Shown here in pieces: positions 1 to 8,104 of a DNA stretch of 18,143 nt. The DNA is from Thermaerobacter marianensis (GTDB taxonomy: Bacteria > Bacillota > Sulfobacillia > DYIH01): NCBI GenBank assembly GCA_020723785.1, contig DYIH01000008.1:1-18143 (forward strand). Direction: 5' to 3'. The stretch's first letter is position 1; each line of letters opens with the position of its first letter. A program made the position numbers and the translations under genes. The notes under the pieces were generated by a model. That model did no database searches and was not told the DNA's origin. It saw only the letters and a list, made by a program, of their open reading frames with translations.

Positions 1-179
1 GGCAGGGGAGGGGTGAATTCCATCGGCGCAAAGGCGCCGCCGCCCCGGTTGCTTCCGGCCTGCGAGACGAGCGGAATGCCGGTTTCGTCCCGGCCGGCGG
101 CGCAGCCGGCCAGGAGCATGGCAAGCGCCAGGACGGCTATGGCCAGGTGGTCGGTCCATCTGCCGCTTTGCCAACCCAT
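1..179 (-). CDS. Lipoprotein, N-terminal part only (runs off the left edge)
   Basis: Reading the minus strand from the ATG at 179-177 gives about 59 residues with a classic lipoprotein signal. A short charged and polar start is followed by a hydrophobic stretch (LAIAVLALAMLLAG) and a lipobox LAGC, with the lipidated Cys near residue 28. The next part is Gly/Ala-rich and contains no recognisable domain before the window ends. The protein should be exported and anchored to the outer face of the cytoplasmic membrane. No strong ribosome binding site precedes the ATG, so the exact start is uncertain. The gene is divergent from acs. Function cannot be assigned from this fragment. Confidence 0.7.
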   Translation of the reverse strand, partial: MGWQSGRWTDHLAIAVLALAMLLAGCAAGRDETGIPLVSQAGSNRGGGAFAPMEFTPPL

Positions 180-231
180 GGCGGATCAACTCGTTTTTAA
201 ATCGTTGATTTACAAGGCTTCCGCGGCTATC

Positions 232-259
232 TTGACACGTGGCGGAGGGTTGTTTCAAT
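232..259 (+). promoter_or_regulatory. Possible sigma-A promoter upstream of acs
   Basis: A perfect -35 hexamer TTGACA (232-237) is followed after 16 bp by TTCAAT (254-259), a 4/6 match to the -10 consensus. It lies in the divergent gap between the lipoprotein gene and acs and would give a leader of roughly 185 nt for acs. The -10 box is weak, so this is a candidate only. Confidence 0.35.
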
Positions 260-386
260 TGTTCCGAAGAGCCTAAACCGACCTGGTAAAACCTCCGAAA
301 GAGCTACGCGGCCAGCGGGCATGATCCGAAAGAATCATCGGGAGCACGGCTGATCGGAGCCCGGCAGGGTTTTCCGGCCCGGCCCC

Positions 387-401
387 CGAATACCATATTC
401 G
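387..401. promoter_or_regulatory. Dyad CGAATA-CCA-TATTCG upstream of acs
   Basis: This perfect inverted repeat has 6-bp arms and a 3-bp centre and ends 48 bp before the acs start codon, in otherwise GC-rich sequence. It could be a repressor or activator site, or a small hairpin in the acs leader. No known regulator consensus is matched with confidence. Confidence 0.3.
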
Positions 402-449
402 ACCGGGACGGCGCCAGCCGCCCGCGATGCCATACGTGAGGTGATCTCC

Positions 450-2396
<1,947 letters not shown>

Positions 2397-2540
2397 CTTG
2401 AAGGGCTTCGATCGGACGCGTGGCCCGGCATCGGACGGACGAATGTCGGACGGCGTGCAGATGCGGCTTGCGTACCATGAGCGCCCGGGAAGATGATCCG
2501 AAGGGAGCGGCAACAAGCGGCAGGGCCGGTTTGCGGGTGA

Positions 2541-2569
2541 TTCAGCGCGCCCCGTAACTTTGCTAAAAT
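2541..2569 (+). promoter_or_regulatory. Probable extended -10 promoter for the two-component genes
   Basis: The sequence TGCTAAAAT (2561-2569) is an extended -10 element: TG, one base, then TAAAAT, a 5/6 match. A weak -35 (TTCAGC, 2541-2546) lies 17 bp upstream. It sits in a locally AT-rich patch just before the histidine kinase gene. A small TGAT-N5-ATCA dyad (2569-2581) overlaps the expected start point. Its 5-bp spacer does not fit the FNR consensus, so no regulator is assigned. Confidence 0.45.
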
Positions 2570-2620
2570 GATTAATGATCAATGAATGCGGACACACGAT
2601 CAACGAGGGGCGGTGCGGGG

Positions 2621-3493
2621 ATGAACCTGGGCGCGCTGAAATGGTTCGCGGTCTTGTTGCCGACCGTGGTCATCGCCTTTTTCGAATATGTCCGCCACAA
2701 CTATCTGCTGGACGTCCTGCCCATGTCGGCCGGCAACTGGGTTACCGCCGGCGTTGCCCTGATCACCGGCCTGCCCCTGGTCGGCAGTCTTTTCGCCATC
2801 GTCGAGCGGATGCAGCTCGACCTCGAAGAGAAGAAGCGAAGCCTGGCCGTGATGGAGGAACGCGACCGGATCGCCCGCGATCTCCACGACGGCATCTGCC
2901 AGGCGCTTTTCTATGCCAACGTGCAACTGAAAGCCGCCGAGGATTCCCTCCGGCGGGGGGATGTGGCGGGCTGCGCCGCCGCGCTGGCAGAGGGGCGTTC
3001 GGCCATTCACTCCTCCCACGACGATGTTCGCCAGACGGTGTTCAACCTCAAGATGGCCCAGCCCCCCGACCGTGGTTTGGCCGAGGCCGTGAGGGACTGC
3101 ATGGAGGAATTCCGTTACCAGACGGGCCTGGAGGTGCGATTTGACGGGCCGGCCCTTTCCCGCCTGGACCTGACCCCGGAAGAGGAGGGCAACCTGCTGA
3201 AGATCCTGCAGGAAGCCCTTTGGAACGTGCGCAAGCATGCTCGCGCCAACACCGTGGAGATCACCGCCCAGCCGGCGGCGCAGGGGGTGGAGGTGCGGGT
3301 GCGCGACGACGGGCAGGGCTTCGATCCCGAGACCGTTGGCCGGGATGGCCGTAGCCGATTCGGGATGCGCATCATGCGCGAACGGGTGACGCTGCTGGGC
3401 GGGGAGATGGAGGTGCGGGCCGCGCCGGGGCAGGGCACCGAGATCGTCCTGAGGCTGCCGGCCCGCCACACGGGGGGAGTGCGCAGTGCGTAA
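2621..3493 (+). CDS. NarL-type sensor histidine kinase, membrane-bound
   Basis: This 290-residue kinase is the sensor of a two-component pair. Two hydrophobic segments at the N-terminus (about residues 4-24 and 38-58) bracket a very short loop, so it has almost no extracellular sensing domain and probably senses within the membrane or cytoplasm. A HisKA_3 dimerisation domain follows, with ERDRIARDLHDG and the phospho-accepting His at about residue 89. The HATPase_c domain shows an N-box (EALWNVRKHA), a G1 box (DDGQGFDP) and the GMRIMRERV and GQGTEIVLRLP segments. The ATG at 2621 is chosen over the one at 2582, which lacks a ribosome binding site and lies within a few bases of the predicted transcription start. 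The 3' end overlaps the response regulator start by 8 nt. The stimulus is unknown. Confidence 0.88.
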   Translation: MNLGALKWFAVLLPTVVIAFFEYVRHNYLLDVLPMSAGNWVTAGVALITGLPLVGSLFAIVERMQLDLEEKKRSLAVMEERDRIARDLHDGICQALFYANVQLKAAEDSLRRGDVAGCAAALAEGRSAIHSSHDDVRQTVFNLKMAQPPDRGLAEAVRDCMEEFRYQTGLEVRFDGPALSRLDLTPEEEGNLLKILQEALWNVRKHARANTVEITAQPAAQGVEVRVRDDGQGFDPETVGRDGRSRFGMRIMRERVTLLGGEMEVRAAPGQGTEIVLRLPARHTGGVRSA

Positions 3494-4170
3494 GACCAAG
3501 GTCCTGGTAGCCGACGACCACCTCCTGTCCCGGAAGGGGATCATCAGCCTCCTGGCGGCTTCGCCGGACCTGGATGTCGTCGGCGAGGCGTGCGACGGCC
3601 TGGAGGCCCTGGAGCGGGCGCGCGCGTTGATGCCCGACCTGATTCTCTATGGATATCCGCATGCCCCGCTGCGACGGCATCGAGGCTACGCGGCGCATCA
3701 AGGCCGAACTCCCGTATGTCAAGGTGGTCATCCTGAGCGTCTCGGACGAGGTCCAGGACTTCTTCGAGGCCATCAAGGCGGGGGCCCAGGGCTACCTGCT
3801 CAAGAATATGGAGCCGGAGGTCTGGGTTGAGTACCTGCAGAACGTCCTCCAGGGCGAGGCGCCGATCTCCCGCTCCCTGGCCGGCCGCATCTTACGGGAA
3901 TTCGCCGCCAGCGAAACGGCCGCGGAGCCCACCGGCACGACGACGCTCACCGACCGGGAGCGGGAGGTCCTGGAGTGGGTCGCCCGCGGCCTGAGCAACC
4001 GGGAGATCGCGGACAGGCTGACCATCGCGGAAACCACGGTGAAAAAACACCTGCGCAACATCCTGGAAAAGCTCCACTTGCGCAATCGGGTCCAACTGGC
4101 CGCCTACGCCTATGAGCGGGGCTGGGTGCGGCCCGGGAAACCGGGGTCCCCATCAGGCCCGATGGCCTGA
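3486..4170 (+). pseudogene. NarL/LuxR-family response regulator, frameshifted in the receiver domain
   Basis: The gene starts with GTG at 3486 after GGGGGAG (3473-3479) and encodes a receiver domain whose acidic pair is in VLVADDH. Frame 0 is intact through MPDLIL, then reads YGYPHAP. Moving one base forward from 3649 restores MDIRMPRCDGIEATRR, which carries the phospho-acceptor Asp, and the rest of the protein follows. That rest includes the receiver's conserved Lys (YLLKN) and a LuxR-type helix-turn-helix (LTDREREVLEWVARGLSNRE and onward). The T at 3648 therefore looks like a single inserted base. Without it the product would be about 227 residues, normal for the family. The ATG at 3649 could start a receiver-truncated DNA-binding protein of 173 residues, but no good ribosome binding site precedes it. 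The cause may be a sequencing error or a real inactivating mutation. Confidence 0.85.
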
Positions 4171-4173
4171 TGG
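4150..4173 (+). terminator. Strong hairpin across the response regulator stop codon
   Basis: CCATCAGGCC (4150-4159) and GGCCTGATGG (4164-4173) form a perfect 10-bp stem with a CGAT loop, and the stop codon lies in the 3' arm. No T-run follows, so it is not a textbook intrinsic terminator. It may protect the 3' end or weaken read-through into the next gene. Confidence 0.4.
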
Positions 4174-4221
4174 TGTGAAATTCGGGGCCCCACCGGATGG
4201 TGCCATACAAGCGGGAAGCGG

Positions 4222-4710
4222 GTGCTGCCGTTGCCGCCAGCGGGAACCAGAAGGAAACTGATCGCCTCAGCCTGGGTCGTGGCACTGGTTGCGACAGGGG
4301 GGAGCCTCTACTTCAGCGAGGTCCTCGGTTGGATTCCCTGCAAGCTGTGTTGGATCCAGAGGATATTCATGTATCCCCTGGCAGTCTTCATCGGGGTCGG
4401 TTACCTGCGCCGGGAGCGGGCGTTGTATCAATACGTGCTGCCCCTTTCCGTTCCGGGCGGGTTGACCTCACTTTATCATTACCTGAAGCAGAAGCTCCCC
4501 GCGCTGCAGACCCTCGCGTCGTCCTGTGGCCGGGATCCCTGCACCGCGGACTATCTAAACTGGTTCGGCTTCATCACCATTCCGTTCCTGGCCCTGATCG
4601 CCTTTGCATTGATCACATCGGTCATGGTATTGCTATATCAATACGAAAAAGGGAGGCCGGCGCTGGATGCGGAGGAAGACGGCTTTGCTCCCGTTCTTGG
4701 GAATCGTTAG
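4222..4710 (+). CDS. DsbB/BdbC-family disulfide bond formation membrane protein
   Basis: This 162-residue protein has about four predicted membrane helices (near residues 13-30, 46-62, 68-86 and 114-138), typical of BdbC. Two cysteine pairs mark the family: PCKLC (C40, C43) just after the first helix, and C102/C107 in SSCGRDPC before the last helix, followed by the characteristic FGFITIPFLALIAF. The protein would re-oxidise an extracytoplasmic thiol oxidase and pass electrons to quinone. The start is a GTG at 4222 with a modest GGGAAG upstream, and TTG at 4231 is an alternative. The 3' end overlaps the next gene by 44 nt, so the two are surely co-transcribed. The downstream CPHC lipoprotein is the obvious partner. 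Confidence 0.88.
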   Translation: MLPLPPAGTRRKLIASAWVVALVATGGSLYFSEVLGWIPCKLCWIQRIFMYPLAVFIGVGYLRRERALYQYVLPLSVPGGLTSLYHYLKQKLPALQTLASSCGRDPCTADYLNWFGFITIPFLALIAFALITSVMVLLYQYEKGRPALDAEEDGFAPVLGNR

Positions 4711-5155
4711 CTTGATGTTGGTCCTGGGAGGGTGCGGCGGCAAGACGTCCGGTTCCACACCCTATGGAGATAAGAGGTTGAACCCGGCAACTGCCGAACT
4801 GTTGAACGATCCCCTCTATCAGAACATCATCCTGCCGGACGAGCTGGCCCAGCGGCTGGCCAGGAAGGAAGAGGTCTATGTGTACTTCTTCTCGCCGCTG
4901 TGCCCCCATTGCAAGAGCACCACGCCCGTTGTCGTTCCCATCGCCAAGGAACTCGGCATCGATCTCAAGATGTACAATGTCCTGGAGTTCGAGCAGGGAT
5001 GGACCGACTACAATATCAAGGGAACACCCACCATCGTGCACTTCGTCGACGGCGAAGAGAAGGACCGCCTCGTCGGCGGCGCCAGCCAGACCCCCGGCGA
5101 CGGCGGCTTCGGTCCGGAAGACTTCAGGCAGTGGTTCCAGAGCCAGAAAGAATGA
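4667..5155 (+). CDS. Thioredoxin-fold lipoprotein with a CPHC active site
   Basis: This 162-residue protein begins with a lipoprotein signal (MRRK, then a hydrophobic stretch) and lipobox LGGC with Cys23 lipidated, so it should face the cell exterior. The thioredoxin fold shows YFFSPLCPHCKS (C79, C82) and the cis-proline in KGTPTIVHF (P121). CPHC is the dipeptide of DsbA-type oxidases, although the compact fold without a helical insert is closer to a plain thioredoxin. Overlap with the DsbB/BdbC-like gene implies a redox pair: this protein would oxidise exported proteins and be re-oxidised by its neighbour. The ATG at 4667 has GGGAGG (4651-4656) upstream at a slightly long spacing. A role as a reductase cannot be excluded. 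Confidence 0.87.
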   Translation: MRRKTALLPFLGIVSLMLVLGGCGGKTSGSTPYGDKRLNPATAELLNDPLYQNIILPDELAQRLARKEEVYVYFFSPLCPHCKSTTPVVVPIAKELGIDLKMYNVLEFEQGWTDYNIKGTPTIVHFVDGEEKDRLVGGASQTPGDGGFGPEDFRQWFQSQKE

Positions 5156-5177
5156 ATAGCGCCGCGGGCGGGTTCGG

Positions 5178-5210
5178 CACCCACCGGACCGGGATTCGGT
5201 GAGGTGGGTG
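5178..5210. terminator. Hairpin between convergent genes, possible two-way terminator
   Basis: CACCCACC (5178-5185) pairs with GGTGGGTG (5203-5210), and ACCG (5188-5191) pairs inside with CGGT (5197-5200). This gives a 12-bp stem with a symmetric 2x2 internal loop. It lies between the stops of the CPHC lipoprotein (plus) and the PilZ gene (minus), where a bidirectional terminator is expected. No T-run is present on either side. Confidence 0.45.
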
Positions 5211-5236
5211 GGCGTGCGCCGTCACGCGACGCCGGG

Positions 5237-5914
5237 TTACGCGCTGTGGACGCTGGCGGCGATGAAGTCGTCGAGGGTTGCCTGATCTTCCGGCGTGATT
5301 TCGGTGAACCGGACACCGGCCAGGATCTTGTCTCCGCTACCGGGCCTGGTACGGGTCACCCGGCCCTGGACGTGGATGGTGCCGGCGGGGAGTTCCACCG
5401 CCAGGAGAATCGCCGTCCCCGGCGCAAGTTGCCCCGCGACCTCGAGAAGGAGGCCGCCGTGCGAGATGTCGCGGGCGCGGGCGGGCTGCCAGTTCCCCAC
5501 GGAACCGCCCGTGCCCGCCGCGGCCGCCACCTGGTAGCGGACGTTCAGGGCGGCCGCGATGCGCGGGTGGCGGCGGCGCTGGTGTCCCATGAGGCCCTGG
5601 GTCTGAACGGTGAACGTGCCCGCGGCCGCATCGCTTTGGATAACCTTGGCCAGCATCAGATAGAGACCGTTGTCATCGTGGTAGTGCAGGACGAGCTTTG
5701 TACCGGAGGTGAACGCCCTGGCCGGGCCGGAGGCCGGCCGGAGAGCCAGGGTCAGGGTTTTCGGGGTGACAGCCACCACCTTTGCCGTGGCTGATTCCAG
5801 GGAAGGTCCCGAATCCCGCGGCGCCTCCTGCTCATCTTCCGCCAAAAGGGTCTGAATGGCCTCCGTCAGCACCTCGATCGTCACGTCCTGACCCAGGTCC
5901 GGCAGATTGGACAT
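5237..5914 (-). CDS. PilZ-domain protein (c-di-GMP binding, YcgR-like)
   Basis: This 225-residue soluble protein has a C-terminal PilZ domain with the two c-di-GMP motifs intact: RxxxR in QRRRHPR (R114, R118) and DxSxxG in RDISHGG (D149, S151, G154). The preceding region (about residues 40-110) resembles the split-barrel domain of YcgR/flagellar-brake proteins, with LVLHYHDDNGLYLMLAKV. Residues 1-30 look helical and acidic. The protein should be a c-di-GMP effector, for example in motility or surface behaviour, but its target is unknown. The ATG at 5914 follows GAGGGGG at 8 nt. An in-frame GTG lies 9 nt upstream, and longer frames extend into the preceding gene without support. It follows the four-cysteine gene by 19 nt and is probably co-transcribed with it. 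Confidence 0.88.
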   Translation of the reverse strand: MSNLPDLGQDVTIEVLTEAIQTLLAEDEQEAPRDSGPSLESATAKVVAVTPKTLTLALRPASGPARAFTSGTKLVLHYHDDNGLYLMLAKVIQSDAAAGTFTVQTQGLMGHQRRRHPRIAAALNVRYQVAAAAGTGGSVGNWQPARARDISHGGLLLEVAGQLAPGTAILLAVELPAGTIHVQGRVTRTRPGSGDKILAGVRFTEITPEDQATLDDFIAASVHSA

Positions 5915-5933
5915 TTTCGACACCCCCTCAAGT

Positions 5934-6224
5934 TTATCGGCCAAACGGCTCCGAATCGTTATCGGCCGGCTTGGGGTACCACTGGCCGGGTTGGGCCAGG
6001 CCGCCCGGAACAAGCCCCGAACCCGGTGTGGGGGTTGGCCCTTGAAGCGGCGGTTGCGGTGGTGCCGCCGATTGCTGGTTCGCGTATACATGGGCGGCCC
6101 TGTAGTAAGGGCATTTGTGTTGGGTGACACGGCCGTTCCTCAGGGCTTCGACCGGGATGTGCATCTGGCAGACGCCAAACCCGTTGTAGCCGCATGTATG
6201 GTCCGGGCAGGTCATGGTGATCAT
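5934..6224 (-). CDS. Small four-cysteine protein with a Pro-rich tail, DUF1540-like pattern
   Basis: This 96-residue product is not firmly recognised. Residues 1-42 hold four Cys (6, 11, 19, 38) and several His in the segments CPDHTCGYNGFGVC and HKCPYY, which suggests a small zinc- or metal-binding knuckle. The spacing C-x4-C-x-Y-N-...-C followed by I-x-V resembles DUF1540 proteins of Firmicutes; this is pattern similarity only. The C-terminal half (about residues 48-96) is rich in Pro, Gly and Gln and probably disordered. The ATG at 6224 is selected because GAGGA (6235-6231) precedes it by 6 nt; a longer frame to 6335 lacks such support and would cover the leader. The PilZ gene follows after 19 nt, which suggests a functional or regulatory link. 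Confidence 0.65.
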   Translation of the reverse strand: MITMTCPDHTCGYNGFGVCQMHIPVEALRNGRVTQHKCPYYRAAHVYANQQSAAPPQPPLQGPTPTPGSGLVPGGLAQPGQWYPKPADNDSEPFGR

Positions 6225-6308
6225 ATCCGATCCTCGCTTCTTTAAGCCCGCCAACGAGCCCTGCCCGATCACCGGTTGCGGTGGGGGCCAGAACCCCTGG
6301 CGGCTTGA

Positions 6309-6330
6309 CGTTGGCGCTGTCATGCCAACG
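6309..6330 (-). terminator. Hairpin just after the LytTR regulator gene
   Basis: CGTTGGC and GCCAACG form a perfect 7-bp stem around an 8-nt loop, beginning 5 nt after the stop of the minus-strand response regulator. No T-run follows. It probably ends or attenuates the transketolase operon transcript before the four-cysteine gene. Confidence 0.4.
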
Positions 6331-6335
6331 ATCAT

Positions 6336-7076
6336 TTATGCCAAAGAGAACAGGTGTCGCAACTCGCGGGCCCTGGCCCGGCTGACCGGAACCTCGGTAT
6401 GGTGTTTGTCTTTCATCCGCAGCAGGTAGGTGCCGTTGAAATACGGGATGATCTCCCTGATCTGCCGGATGTTGACGAGGTAGCTGCGATGGCAGCGGAA
6501 AAAGGTGTGCAACGGGAGCTTGTCGGTCAGTTCCTGCAGCGTGAAACGGGTTGGCAGCCGCTCCTGGGCGGTATGAACGTAAACACTATAGCCTTCCGCC
6601 GTGATGAAGACGATTTCTTCGACGGGGACGGGGACCTTGGTCCCACCCTTCTCCGCGGCCACCCAGGCGAGTGCCGGGTGGGTTCCTGCGAAAGCGGCCC
6701 GGGTGGTCCCCGCCGCCCTGGCGACAAGACGGCCGACCGTTTCGGTGAGCCGTTCTTCGTTGATGGGCTTGAGCAGGTAATCGGTGGCGCGCAGGCCGAA
6801 AGCCTCGACGGCGTATTCCTCGAAGGCGGTGACGAAGACGAGCTTGATGTTCGGCCCCTTTTCCCGGATGGCCCTGGCCAGTTCCAGGCCGCTCGCGCCG
6901 GGCATGTTGATATCCAGGAAGAGGGCGTCATACTCCACCGCCTCAACCAGCTTGAGCGCTTCCCGCGCGCTGGCCGCCTCCCCGATGATCTCCAGTTCGG
7001 GGTGCTTTCCCAGGGCATGGCGAAGCTGTTGGCGCGAGGGGTATTCGTCATCCACGATCAGGACACGCAGCGTCAT
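6336..7076 (-). CDS. LytR/AlgR-family (LytTR) response regulator
   Basis: This 246-residue transcription factor has an N-terminal receiver domain with the acidic pair D9/D10, phospho-acceptor D55 (FLDINMPG), T83 (FVTAF) and K103 (YLLKPI), all intact. A LytTR DNA-binding domain fills the C-terminal ~105 residues, with EIVFITAEGYSVYVHT, the FFRCHRSYLVN segment and the PVSRARARELR end. The start ATG lies 5 nt after the stop of the transketolase C subunit, in the context TGACGGGGATG, so translation is probably coupled. No LytS-type kinase gene is adjacent, so its phosphate donor is elsewhere or it acts unphosphorylated. Being the last gene of a sugar-phosphate operon, it may regulate that operon or sense a related state; this is inference. 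Confidence 0.93.
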   Translation of the reverse strand: MTLRVLIVDDEYPSRQQLRHALGKHPELEIIGEAASAREALKLVEAVEYDALFLDINMPGASGLELARAIREKGPNIKLVFVTAFEEYAVEAFGLRATDYLLKPINEERLTETVGRLVARAAGTTRAAFAGTHPALAWVAAEKGGTKVPVPVEEIVFITAEGYSVYVHTAQERLPTRFTLQELTDKLPLHTFFRCHRSYLVNIRQIREIIPYFNGTYLLRMKDKHHTEVPVSRARARELRHLFSLA

Positions 7077-7081
7077 CCCCG

Positions 7082-8104
7082 TCAGATCTTCTTCCGTGCC
7101 AGCGTTTCGCGGGCGCGGCGGGCGATCCGCTCCGCCGTCAGGTCGTATTCTTTCAGCAGTTGGGAAGCCGTTCCCGACTGGCCGAAAACGTCCATGACGC
7201 CCACCCTGGACATGGGGGTCGGCAGTTCTTCGGCCAGGACCTCGGCGACGGCGCCGCCCAGGCCGCCGAAAACGCTGTGTTCCTCGGCCGTGACCACCGC
7301 CCCGGTCTTGGCGGCGCTGGCCAGGATGGTTTCCTTGTCCAGGGGCTTGATGGTCGAGCAGTTGATCACCTCGGCGCCGATACCATCGCCCGCCAGCATC
7401 TCCGCCGCCTTGAGAGCTTCGGCGACCATGACGCCGCAGGCCACCACGGTCACGTCCTTCCCGGTCCGCAGCACGTCCGCCTTGCCGATCCGGACCCGGT
7501 GGTCGTCGGCGTAAATGCCGGGCACCTTCGCCCGTCCGAACCGCAGGTAGACGGGGCCGGGGTGACCGGCGGCGGCGATGGTGAACAGCCTGGCTTCGGT
7601 GTAGTCGGCCGGCACGATCACCGTCATGTTGGGCAGGCAACGCATCGTGGCGATGTCGTCGATGGCCTGATGGGTGGCGCCGTCCTCACCGACGGTCACG
7701 CCGGCGTGGGTGGCGCCGATCTTGACGTCGAGCCTGGGATAGCAGATCGATTGGAAGACCTGGTTCAGTGCCCGCTGGGTGGCGAAGATGGCGAAGCTGG
7801 AGGCGAAGACGATCTTGCCGCAGCTGGCCAGTCCGGCCGCCACGCCCATCATGTTCTGCTCGGCGATGCCCAGGTTGAAGAAGCGGTCCTTGGCGCCGGC
7901 TTTTTTAAAGGAAGCCGACTGGGTTGACTTGGACAGGTCGGCGTCCAGGACGACGACGCTGGGGTTGGCGGCCAGCTCCGCCAGCCCCGCGCCGTAACCC
8001 TCGCGGGTCGCGCCATCCTTGGGCTTGGGGAGGGCTGCCTGGTCGACGACGCTTTCACCCCACCGAGTCATCGACTCGGTGGGGACCCCGAGTTCAGTGC
8101 TCAC
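7082..8104 (-). CDS. Transketolase, C-terminal subunit
   Basis: This 340-residue protein carries the pyrimidine-binding and C-terminal domains of transketolase. The catalytic Glu is in NLGIAEQNMMG (E82), TPP-facing residues lie in ATHAGVTVGEDGATHQ, and the C-terminal domain ends in VFGQSGTASQLLKEY. With the N subunit it transfers two-carbon units between sugar phosphates. GTG at 8104 is chosen because GGAGGT (8117-8112) lies 7 nt upstream; the ATG at 8071 has no ribosome binding site. The start overlaps the N-subunit stop by 11 nt. The family core usually begins near TREGYG, so about 30 residues are an N-terminal extension, and it contains a 12-bp perfect hairpin at 8058-8084. A deoxyxylulose phosphate synthase is unlikely because that enzyme is a single chain. 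Confidence 0.94.
   Translation of the reverse strand: MSTELGVPTESMTRWGESVVDQAALPKPKDGATREGYGAGLAELAANPSVVVLDADLSKSTQSASFKKAGAKDRFFNLGIAEQNMMGVAAGLASCGKIVFASSFAIFATQRALNQVFQSICYPRLDVKIGATHAGVTVGEDGATHQAIDDIATMRCLPNMTVIVPADYTEARLFTIAAAGHPGPVYLRFGRAKVPGIYADDHRVRIGKADVLRTGKDVTVVACGVMVAEALKAAEMLAGDGIGAEVINCSTIKPLDKETILASAAKTGAVVTAEEHSVFGGLGGAVAEVLAEELPTPMSRVGVMDVFGQSGTASQLLKEYDLTAERIARRARETLARKKI
8058..8084. repeat. 12-bp perfect hairpin inside the first codons of the transketolase C gene
   Basis: CCCCACCGAGTC (8058-8069) and GACTCGGTGGGG (8073-8084) are perfect inverted copies separated by 3 bp. In the mRNA the hairpin covers about codons 7-15 of the C-subunit gene, within its non-conserved N-terminal extension, and an in-frame ATG (8071-8069) straddles the loop. 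It may tune translation or mRNA processing between the two subunits, or be a small inserted palindrome. Confidence 0.7.

Noticed and set aside
2569..2581. FNR site upstream of the histidine kinase
   Set aside because: The dyad TGAT-N5-ATCA has the wrong spacer and lacks the outer TT/AA symmetry.
3640..3652. Programmed +1 frameshift as the explanation for the split response regulator
   Set aside because: Slipping from CTC to TCT gives poor re-pairing, and there is no stop codon or strong stimulator at the site. A mutation or sequencing error is simpler.
6354..7514. Long plus-strand frame opposite the LytTR and transketolase C genes
   Set aside because: Its composition is that of a reverse-strand shadow, and the conserved motifs are all on the minus strand.
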